Of a DNA stretch of 14,501 nucleotides, positions 1 through 7,674 are shown one piece after another. The stretch is from Polyrhizophydium stewartii. Taxonomy: Eukaryota; Chytridiomycota; Chytridiomycetes; Rhizophydiales. The position numbers and the translations under genes were made by a program. The notes under the pieces were generated by a model that worked only from the letters and a program-made list of their open reading frames with translations, was not told the origin of the DNA and made no database searches. The stretch lies in the NCBI GenBank assembly GCA_027604665.1, contig JADGIZ010000392.1, forward strand, positions 1-14,501. The letters are read 5' to 3'. Numbering within the stretch: the stretch's first letter is position 1; each line of letters begins with the position of its first letter.

Positions 1-116
1 ACTCCCCCCCGGCTGGAGGCACCGCTTTGCCGCCACCGCCGCCGGCCGGAAACCAGCGGCTCTGACGCTGACCGCCGCTGCTGCGACCGTCGCCGCCGCC
101 GCCGTGACCGCCGCAG
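1..116 (+). other. 3' part of an intron of the UBE2W-like gene
   Basis: No reading frame here continues the E2 protein: an in-frame TGA lies at 105-107, just before the coding block. The stretch ends in CCGCAG, a good 3' splice site. CTGAC branch-site candidates lie at 62-66 and 69-73. UBE2W proteins have a Pro-Gln just before the residues encoded from 117, so a phase-0 junction here fits the family. The donor and upstream exons lie left of the window. The sequence is rich in CCG/GCC triplets. Confidence 0.7.
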
Positions 117-551
117 GTCGTCTTCATCGAGACCGTCCCCATCCACCCGCACATCTACAGCAACGGCCACATCTGCCTGTCCATACTCTACGACCAGTGG
201 AGCCCCGCGTTGACCGTCGGCTCTGTTTGCCTGTCCATCCTCAGCATGCTCAGCAGCTGCACCAAAAAGGTGCTTCGTCGCATCTGCCCCGCTTCGCCCC
301 TCCCCCCGGCCGTGCTCGACCACGCCCTGCAATTGATGGTTTTGCGGCTGCTTTCCGCCTCCCCTGTCGCCGCCGCCGTGGCCGCCTTGGCCGCCGCCGC
401 CGCTGCGGCAGTCATCGCCGCACCCAACTCCGACCGACGGATGCTGACGCCAAAACTGCAGGAGCGGCCCCACGACAACGACATCTACGTCGCAACGTCG
501 CGCAAGTCGCCCAAGGACACGTCCTGGTCGTTCCACGACGACTCTGTGTGA
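117..551 (+). CDS. UBE2W: Ubiquitin-conjugating enzyme E2, UBE2W type (3' part)
   Basis: This is the C-terminal half of an E2, read from exons 117-269 and 462-551 (80 residues, stop TGA 549-551). E2 enzymes take ubiquitin from E1 as a thioester on a cysteine and pass it to a substrate, usually with an E3. UBE2W is the E2 known for attaching ubiquitin to protein N-termini. The first exon shows VPIHPHIYSNGHICLSIL, with the catalytic Cys at 174-176. The usual E2 HPN motif is HPH, as in UBE2W. The block SPALTVGSVCLSILSMLSSC follows. The second exon gives RPHDNDIYVATSRKSPKDTS and ends in FHDDSV, matching the UBE2W tail. Human UBE2W is 151 residues, so roughly 70 N-terminal residues lie outside. 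Cell location and targets are not visible. The family call is strong; the exon edges are inferred from splice motifs and homology. Confidence 0.9.
   Translation, partial: VVFIETVPIHPHIYSNGHICLSILYDQWSPALTVGSVCLSILSMLSSCTKKVLRRICPASPLPPAVLDHALQLMVLRLLSASPVAAAVAALAAAAAAAVIAAPNSDRRMLTPKLQERPHDNDIYVATSRKSPKDTSWSFHDDSV
270..461 (+). other. Stop-free 192-nt intron in the UBE2W-like gene
   Basis: Removing 270-461 joins SSCTKK to ERPHDN exactly where UBE2W homologues are continuous. The donor GTGCTT is weak; the acceptor is ACTGCAG with a CTGAC branch site at 444-448. The intron is 64 codons long, in phase, and has no stop in the host frame. Retention would therefore insert a long Ala/Leu/Pro-rich segment without breaking the protein. 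It is longer than most introns in the window and rich in GCC repeats. Confidence 0.75.
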
Positions 552-772
552 TCACGACCGCAACTGTCTCCAGCAAAGTCGCCTGCGCTGCATCTCCTCC
601 CATCCGTTGCGACCAACTAAAATCGGCTCCAACCCCCCTTGTCCACGCCAAACCAAGCTGTCTGCATGACTGATGCAGCCGGCAAAGTAAATCACGGCTT
701 AAAGAGCACCGGCCTCTCTATTTCCGGCCAACGACAAGAAGGGGGCGAGTAAGTGCGGCAAGCTGGGGGATC
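552..772. other. Convergent 3' intergenic gap
   Basis: The 221 bp between the stop codons of the E2 gene (+) and the DENN gene (-) must hold both 3' UTRs and polyadenylation sites. I see no canonical AATAAA on either strand. AT-richer patches near 680-705 are the only candidates for 3'-end signals. No coding exon or RNA gene is visible. Confidence 0.6.
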
Positions 773-3700
773 TCAGACCCCGCTCTTGCTGCTTGAAGAA
801 GTGGGCGACTGCTGCCGCGTGGTGTCCGGTTGAGGCGGAGGCTGCGGTTCCATGGTAGCGCCTGCTGTGGCAGCGTCGGGCACGGCATGCTCTGGCTTGT
901 GCGCCGCATCGGCCTCCCCAGGCTCGTGCATGAGATGCGCCGCCACGAGCTGCTCGGTCTCGGAGAATCGGAGCTCGGGCAGCTTGGGCGGCTCTGGCGG
1001 CGCGCGCGTCGGCGGAGTCAGCCTCGCCGCCGACGCCTCGGCCGGTGCGGCCGCGCTCTTTGGTTGCGACGTCGAGGCGACCATATCTGCGGCCCACTCG
1101 GCCACCCGCGCGCCGATGCTGCGCGTGCGCTCGGCGGCTGCGTGCTGCGCGGCAATGGCTTGGTGCGGGCGAGATGCGTGGTGTGGGTGGTGCGAGACGG
1201 CGGTGGCCGCGGCGGCTTCGTTGGTGCTCGATGCAAAGGACGTGCGCTCCGTCTCGGGGATATCGACAAACGAGTCGGCCTCGGTGAGGCGGCTGCCGTC
1301 TCGCGAAAAGGGACCGGCCCGTGGCTGAGTCTGCGAGGACGTGGAATGGTCCACAGACGCTTCGGTTGGACGGCCGTGAGATGAATATTGCTGATGCTGA
1401 TGCTGGTGCTGGTGCTGGTGCTGGTGCTGGTGCTGGTGCTGCTGCTGTTGCTGTTGCGAGGGTGTGCGAGCGCGAGGAATCTCGGCGTTCTTGGCCACAA
1501 GCTGTGTCGCCTGTGACTTCTCAAAGGCCGCCTGATGGTCCTCGTAGATCGTGATCACGCGGATCAGCCGGCTCAGAATTAGCTGCAGCTCATCTTCATC
1601 GGAGCTGTACCGCACTCAGTCTGTCAGATCGCAGCGTATGTGTGTGTTTGTGTGACACTAACAAATGACATGGCAAGTAATACCTTTCCACAAGCTGCTC
1701 CTCGTCGGCTGCGCGCACGAGAATCTCGTTTTGCAGGTGCAAAACCTCGAGTGCCTCCTTGACTTGCGCGGGCGTTTGGCTCGACACGTGCGCCTGCTCG
1801 TACTGGTCGATCACATTTGAGATCTGCTCGAGCCTCTCCTCGAGCATTTCGCTGAAACGCCAAATCAGCGAGGTCGCCACAACCCCACGCTCATGAAAAA
1901 GTCATTCCCGCGGCGCTCACCGGCGCTGATCGTCGGACAAGAAGCCGATCGAGACGACCTCTCCGCCGCCAATCTTTTGAAAGTACTTCATCTTGGAGCG
2001 CATCCACTTGGAAAAGTCCTGCTTTCGCTTCTGATCACGAGTACAGGGGGTCAGCAGCCATCGCCTTCCCGCCATACACCCAGCGCCAGAACTATACGCA
2101 GCATTCCCACCATCGACGACTCGAGCCGTGCGCGCTGTACAAGCTCGTTTGTATGCGACTGCATGATGCGACTGTCGAGCTCAGTAAGCAGCGGCTGGAT
2201 CAGCCGCGGCGCAATGATCATGTCGTCGTCCCAGCAAAACGGGTCGTCGGGCGGTGGAGCGTAGTCTGTCGTGCCGCAGGGCGCCATGCTGCCGGGTCAG
2301 AGATCGAAGGCATTGCGCGCGTGTCATCTAGCGAATGACGCACCAGGCGGGACGTCGTCAAGGTTTGGCGGCAAGGTCTGGATTGTGCTGCCGACCTGGT
2401 ATGACTGGTCCCGAAGAAACGGCGTCGTTTCCTTTGTAAATCGCAGCTTGGATCGGTTCAGCTTGGCTTTGACAGACTCGTCAAAAAACAGCACCTCGTA
2501 GTCGCTCTCGGGCCGCTCGACTCGATCCAGAATGAATTGCGAAAAAGCCTGAGTTTCGACCACCTGTGCCATGAATGCCTGCGCCGACCCAGGATCCCGC
2601 AGTCAGCATACGGACCAAACGCGTTGACGTGAATATTGCAGGTGCTCACTCGCGTCTCTGTGTCGTATTCTGCAAGAAACTCGCGCTTGATGAACCACTC
2701 GTCGCTGTGCGGCTCGATCGGATGCTGCTCCAAGGCCGCCAGCAAGCTTGACGACCCTGCCACCGTGATTTTGCTGCGGGGCAGCGCATCAACGGCGTCC
2801 ATGTCACGAATATGGTTGCGGTATGTCTTGAGCAGGGATGTGAACACCTTGAAGAATGCAAGGCGGATCTTTTCCTCGTCAAACATGACCGGGCATGGAT
2901 GCGCGTCCGTCGCCACAAGGCAGCCAGAGTGGATCTGGATATGACAGGCTGCGCGTCTGCGTGAGCCTAGCAGCCTCTCAGGGCGGACATGACCGTGCAT
3001 CGCACCCACACTCGCACATGAGGATCTTGTCCTTTCTGGCGTTGAGGTCCTCGCGGCACATGCGGCAGGTTGGCGCGCCGACCCCGCGCACTGTCTCGCG
3101 CCGCGAGAGAACCAAAGTTGATCCGAACCCGCTCGAGCGGCGGATGACGTTGCTATGCCCCGCAACGCTGCCTGCCGCCGACCCGGCCGGCCTGCGTCCG
3201 CCCAGCGCAAACCTGGACGACTGCGAGCGCACATCGGTGCTGACTTCAGAGCGCGTGTAATCCTCCGAGGACTGCGAGTCAACGCCGAACCGGTCCGCGA
3301 GCTCATCGTCATTGAACTCGATGGCGTCTGCCGCGTTGTAGCCGGCGTTGCTCGAGCGGCCATGCGCTATTTGGTGCGCGATACCCTCTGCTTGGCTCTC
3401 TGCCGCAGACGCCTTGGCCGTCGAGGCCGACGTCGAAGGTGCAGCGCCGGTAGTTGACGCCACCGCACCGGCACTCGCGGCACCGCTTGCAGGTGAGTCG
3501 AGCGCACTCGCATCGGACGTGTCCAGCGCACTCAGCGCATCGTCGGCCGCACCGGATTGCGTCGCCGAGCCCGCATCGCCGTTGGCCTCGACCTGCGCGC
3601 CAGAGTGCACATACAAACTCGAGTTGCGCCGGCGCGGAGCCTCGGAACCGTCGTCGCTGCCGATATCGGCCAGGCGGTCGGTTGAGAGCGGCGCCTGCGG

Positions 3701-6700
3701 CGCAACCGGGATCAGTTCGTGGAAGATGTGGCCCTCCTTGTAAATGGTGCGCACGGGCGGGATCGCGTCGCCTTGGGATGCCGCACTGCCGCTGGGCAGA
3801 GCTCCGTCGTCGCCTGCGTCGACGGCTGCTTTGGCGTGGTTGAGCGGGTTAAGGCGAGGGCTGAGCGGCAGCGACCTGCTGCTCAGGCTGCTCGAAAGCG
3901 GATTGCGGGATCCGCTGGCAGAGGCGTTCATGGAGGATGATCCGGATGCGTTCTGGCCGGCGGCGTTGGCTGCCACGCCGGTCTGAGCGCTGGATCCAAA
4001 GAAACGTGCAAGCAGCACGTTCTTGCGAGGACTCGTGCTCGTCGATGACTGCGCAAAGGTCGGCTCGGCTGACGTGCGCGACGGCGAGTCCATGCTGGTG
4101 GATGACGGCCGCCTGAGCATGCTATCGGTCCCCGCAGACGATGGTCGCTGGCGCACGCGGGCCGAAGCGCCTGCGCCTGCACCTGCACCCGCGGCCGCTC
4201 CTGATCCTGGCGCCGACATCGAGAACGCACCAAAGAACGAGGCAACGCCGGGCGAGCGCGCGCCAGCACCTGACGGCGTCGCGGTTGTGGCGCTGAGTGT
4301 CTCTGATCGACCAGTGGACCACCAGGTCGCAGCCGACTTGATCGTCGGGCGCGGCTGCTCCAACGACGCACCCGACCGTGCGCGAGAATCGTCGTTTGGA
4401 TCCGAGGCATTCGACGTGGCCGAGGCTGGGCCGCCTGTCGCAGCCGCATCTGATGGCGTGCTTGGAACAACGATTGCCGCTGGCGGCGACGACCAGACCG
4501 AGCGGTTGGCTTGAGTGCGGTCAGGGCTCGACGATGACGACGGAGGTTGGGCGGCGCGGTTCTTGGCGAGCAAGTTTGATCCGCCGCTGGACTGCGTCAA
4601 GTCCGAGTTCGCGGGCGACTCCTGTTGCTCCGCCTCGTGCTCGGCGAGTCCAGAGAGAACGTGCGCCGAGTCCTCCTGGACGATGCTGCCCGATGTGTTG
4701 ATGGTCAGCGAAATGGACATGTTGCTGATTGATCCTGATTTCGGTGCAAGTGGCCGCGGCGGTCTCCCGGCTGCACTGCCGATGGCGAAGGCGTTGCCTG
4801 GTCCCAGGTTATCAAAAGACTGGGAAACGGCCGGAACGAGCGGCTCTGCCTGGAATACGCTGGGGCGTTGGCGCTGTTGCTGCTGTTGCTGCTGCTGCTG
4901 GTGAATCGACATGCGACGGGCAACATGAGACTTTGCCTGCAAAAAGTCATTGCTGAACCTGGCATACATGGATTTCGGGATATCTTGCACCTTGCGCAGA
5001 CCAATATGCGAGTCGCCAGTCAGGACGGCGTGCTTGTTTCCGGGAAACGCGACCTGCATGCTCAAGGGGACGCCTCGCGACGAGGTAAACGGCGCGGGGG
5101 CTTCGTCCAAGCCGCGCGATCCCTGCTGAGCCGCAAAGAGCGGTGCATACTTTTCGAGACGTGCGACGAGCTTTCGGCGCTCACGGCTCGGAAGGCCGAT
5201 CATGGGCTGGCCAAGGTCCACTGCGTCGTTGTCGATGTCGACCACAGCCGCCTTTTAGGAGCAACGAGGTCATTCGTCAGGGTTTGCAGGGCGATTAGTG
5301 ACATGATGGCGAGTCGGCCGCAGATTCAAAACTCACATCTTGCGGACGCCACTCGTCGCGCACGGACGGGCTAAAGTACTTTCTGTTGACGCCGACGACA
5401 TACGGCATCGGCGCTTGCAGGTAGCTGATGAGTCGAGAGGGCAGCACCGGAATCAAGATGTGGTGCCAATAGAATGGAAACATCAGTTGGCATACGGCCT
5501 CGGATACGAGGTTGAGCATCGAGTAGTGCGACGAAACAAGAATAATCTTGCGCTCGGTCAGGGCGAGCTCAAATAAAAGCACAATGTGGTGGATCGACAT
5601 GCATCGGAAAAGTGGGTAGAGCGAGTACTGCGTCGCACGTTGAAGCGATCCATCTGGTCAGCAGTCGTATTTGTCGCAAAGAGTTACAGACAAGGTGCCT
5701 CGCACGTTTTTGAGGACCGATATTGTGTTCACCGGCGGCCGTGCGCAGTAGAGCTGAAGCTGGCCGATGCTGAGTGCAATCTCGAGTTTGCCTGGCGGAG
5801 GCAGAGGAATCTCGTGAATCAGATTGACGAGACAGCTGCGGCAGACAAGGGTCAGCATCAGCCGGTGAGCGGCTCTGGCCGTGATTGGGTATAAAGGACT
5901 CACCGCTCAAGCGGCGCAAAGCATTTCGAGTCCTTTGGATTGCGCAGCATTCGCACGAGCTCGCAGAGCCAGTCCTTGAAAAGATTATACCAGGGCCAGT
6001 GGCTCAGCACACCAAGGCATCGCGGCACATAGACATGCTCCAAGCGCGCAAGAATGGTCTGCTTGAGAGGAGAAAGCACTTCCTCGTAGATTGCAATCTT
6101 CTCCTCTTCGGCCGCGACAAGCTCGCGCAACTCGCGCTCGTTGAGCCCATCGCGGCTGGACCGAATCTTTGCAAGCTTTTCTTTGTGAAACGCAAGCTGC
6201 GTCTGGACATGCTGTACGTATTCAATGTCGCTCTCCGCCTGCGTAGAAGGATTGGGTTATTGTTGACCGAGCGGCTTGGCAGCTCGCATCATTATCTCAC
6301 CAAATTGTTCTTGAGCCACTCGGACATGAGGCTATCGAGCTGCGAATACAGCTTTCCTTTTGGCCGCTCATGCACAACTATGCAAGTTCCGTAGAACTTT
6401 GCACCTGTTTCTTCGGTGATGATCTGATGAGCATGCGATGGGATTGTCAGCAGCGGCTGGAGCAAGGATGGCTGGCAACGGCAAGCGCATGCCGACGGCT
6501 TCTTGGGAGCAATCGAACTCGTTGCTGGGCGACTCACAAATGTGTGGAATGTGTCTGGAGGCGGGCCTGACTCGCTGTACGCAAGAGTCAGATCGTTTGG
6601 GAAGCAAAACTACGCCGCAGTCAGCCCAAGGCGTGGCCACGAGCAGTGCGCGGTATTGTGTGTCGGACAAAGCACACACACCGAGTTAGCGTGTCCGAGA

Positions 6701-7452
6701 CGCACAAGCATCGCACAGGTGTCCAAGCCTTACCATCGGGACATATGCGGGGAACTTGCCAATGTCGTGCCAGTCTTGCTTTGGGTACCTGTGCATTACT
6801 TCGGCTTGGAAGTGGTATTTGAGCGGATGAGTTTGACGACCGTCTGAGAACGGCACACAAGGCAGCGAGCAATCGTGGTGATGCCCAGCAGCAGTCGACC
6901 AGCCGCGGTGTGTCAGTGCAGAATCGGACGGCAGCTCCAAATCACGAGCTATGCCAGCGTGCCCGCCGCCCAGCTTGCCGGCCGCGCAGCAACAACAGAT
7001 TCAGCGTTGCTCCGCCGCCGCCGACCGCGGCTCAGCGGCGCGCCGAGTAGCGACACCGGGATATCTGCCAGACGGGCGGCAGCCGGAGCCGCTCAGAAAC
7101 TCTGAAGCACAACCAGTGCCATGCCGAGGCGCTGAGCGTACCGCCTGCGTGGCCAGATGGCGACAGCGGCGAGGACGCGGGCAAACACCGCCCGGCGCCG
7201 GACCCCGTTGCCTGTTCGCCGTGTCCCGCCGCGGCATGCTCTTGGGCATCGGCGACGTCCTGCGACGGCCGAGGAACCTCGATGACGGACAGATCGACCT
7301 TGGAACCCTCGATGTCTGTAATGACCGGGAGTCTCTTTGCGAGAAGACTTGTGTTCGGCCCCAAGCCAACCTGGAAGAAGAAGTCGACGATTCGGTTGCT
7401 TGACGAGATGGCTGCGCTTGTGTTGGCCGTCGAGACGCCAGATACACTCTTG

Positions 7453-7500
<48 letters not shown>

Positions 7501-7550
7501 GGCAGCAGGGATGGCGACCGGCTTCCCTGCTTGTCCGTTTGCCCGGCCAT
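773..7550 (-). CDS. DENN-domain protein, probable Rab GEF, with zinc finger
   Basis: DENN proteins exchange GDP for GTP on Rab GTPases and so direct membrane traffic; the partner Rab is unknown. I read exons 7550-7142 (end uncertain), 6843-6734, 6609-6538, 6423-6301, 6238-5904, 5835-5706, 5627-5337, 5251-3010, 2948-2650, 2578-2344, 2265-2111 (or 2078), 2030-1921, 1851-1684 and 1604-773. All phases agree, giving about 1,836 residues. Order: polyQ 18-32; uDENN from about 53 (NRIVDFFFQVGL); RYPKQDWHDIGKFPAYVPM then FCFPND (about 160-178); cDENN about 198-510 with VPRCLGVLSHWPWYNLF, NLIHEIPLPPPGKLEIAL, LTERKIILVSSHYSMLNL and FPFYWHHILIPVLPSRL; a Ser/Ala-rich linker about 520-1205; zinc finger 1219-1256; dDENN about 1257-1420 (FFKVFTSLLKTYRNH, FMAQVVETQAFSQFI); a conserved-looking block with KIGGGEVVSIGFLS; charged helices; a His-Gln tail. 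The start at 7550 is the first AUG on this strand in the short promoter. I cannot name a specific orthologue; the architecture resembles large fungal DENN proteins. Confidence 0.88.
1391..1456 (-). repeat. Hexanucleotide repeat coding a His-Gln tract
   Basis: On the + strand this is a tandem CTGGTG array with CTGATG variants at one end and CTG/TTG units at the other. In the DENN gene it reads as glutamines followed by a strictly alternating His-Gln series (about residues 1610-1631). The period-6 structure points to slippage or unequal exchange. A functional role such as metal binding by the histidines is only a possibility. Confidence 0.9.
2893..3067 (-). other. C1-like zinc finger between cDENN and dDENN
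   Basis: The finger is split by a 61-nt intron (3009-2949; donor GTGGGT, acceptor GCGCAG). After splicing the spacing is Cx2C-x13-Cx2C-x4-H-x2-C-x8-C: CRMC at residues 1219-1222, C1236 and C1239, H1244, C1247, C1256. This matches a C1 (diacylglycerol/phorbol-ester) finger except that the first His, expected 13 residues before the first Cys, is a Ser. The rival donor GTGCGA two codons on would put the downstream exon out of frame. Lipid binding is not implied; many C1-like fingers are structural or bind proteins. Confidence 0.75.
4874..4900 (-). repeat. Short CAG/CAA tract coding polyglutamine in the DENN gene
   Basis: Nine glutamine codons, CAG with two CAA interruptions, follow MSIH at about residue 608. 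This lies near the start of the disordered linker. The CAA interruptions should make it more stable than the pure tracts elsewhere in the window. Confidence 0.85.
6844..7141 (-). other. First DENN intron, boundaries only partly fixed
   Basis: The acceptor at 6844 is strong: TTCTCAG after a pyrimidine-rich run, with CTGAC about 65-70 nt upstream and no other AG between. The donor is less certain. GTACGC at 7141 has the right phase and a good motif but implies 298 nt, far longer than the other introns. GTCGCT at 7054 also keeps phase and would retain WHWLCFRVSERLRLPPVW, which resembles a uDENN-region strand. A small extra exon is possible too. Confidence 0.5.
7455..7499 (-). repeat. (CTG)15 tract coding polyglutamine near the DENN N-terminus
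   Basis: Fifteen uninterrupted CTG units on + read as CAG and encode Gln 18-32 of the DENN protein, about 20 residues before the uDENN part. The adjoining GGCAGCAG at 7501-7508 is complementary to the end of the run, so a hairpin can form at this edge. A pure run of this length is expected to vary between strains. Confidence 0.95.
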
Positions 7551-7674
7551 GGGACTGCAGATGACAAGTCACAATTCTCGCGAGCAATCGAGAGCGCTCG
7601 CACCCTCAGGAGAGGCGTTTACTTTGTCTTCGCAGAGAAGTGATTACAGCACCTGCAATGAGCCAATCCCCTGA
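7549..7674 (+). other. Upstream ORF overlapping the start of the unknown gene
   Basis: ATG codons at 7549 and 7561 share a frame that is open to TGA 7672-7674. That frame overlaps, out of phase, the main ATG at 7658. Transcripts starting left of 7561 would meet these codons first. Either transcription starts within about 7563-7657, or this short frame lowers translation of the main gene. No peptide function is inferred. Confidence 0.4.
7551..7657. promoter_or_regulatory. Divergent promoter shared by the DENN gene and the unknown gene
   Basis: The two start codons are only 107 bp apart, so both core promoters must lie here or overlap the genes. There is no TATA box. Two perfect 8-bp palindromes are present, CTCGCGAG at 7577-7584 and GAGCGCTC at 7592-7599, with centres 15 bp apart. 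The first matches nine of ten bases of TCTCGCGAGA, an element reported in TATA-less and bidirectional promoters of animals. The run TTTACTTTGTCTTCGCAG near 7618-7635 resembles a 3' splice site, so a 5' UTR intron in the rightward gene is possible. Confidence 0.7.

Noticed and set aside
104..673. Long + frame of 189 codons over the E2 gene
   Set aside because: Arg/Pro/His-rich, runs through exon, intron and 3' flank, and lies in a different frame from the clear UBE2W sequence.
1391..1456. Possible CRISPR array or minisatellite of regulatory type
   Set aside because: No spacers; a simple 6-bp tandem array inside an open coding frame.
3348..4904. Several + strand frames of 80-163 codons opposite the DENN linker
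   Set aside because: Ala/Arg-rich shadows of low-complexity codons in a 2,242-nt exon whose minus frame continues on both sides into recognisable DENN parts.
5885..6394. + strand frame of 169 codons opposite the cDENN exons
   Set aside because: It spans two supported minus-strand introns and is antisense to highly recognisable cDENN sequence.
7001..7603. - strand frame reading the 7455-7499 repeat as poly-serine, and another reading it as poly-alanine
   Set aside because: Only the polyglutamine frame leads into the uDENN sequence NRIVDFFFQVGL and has the first AUG.
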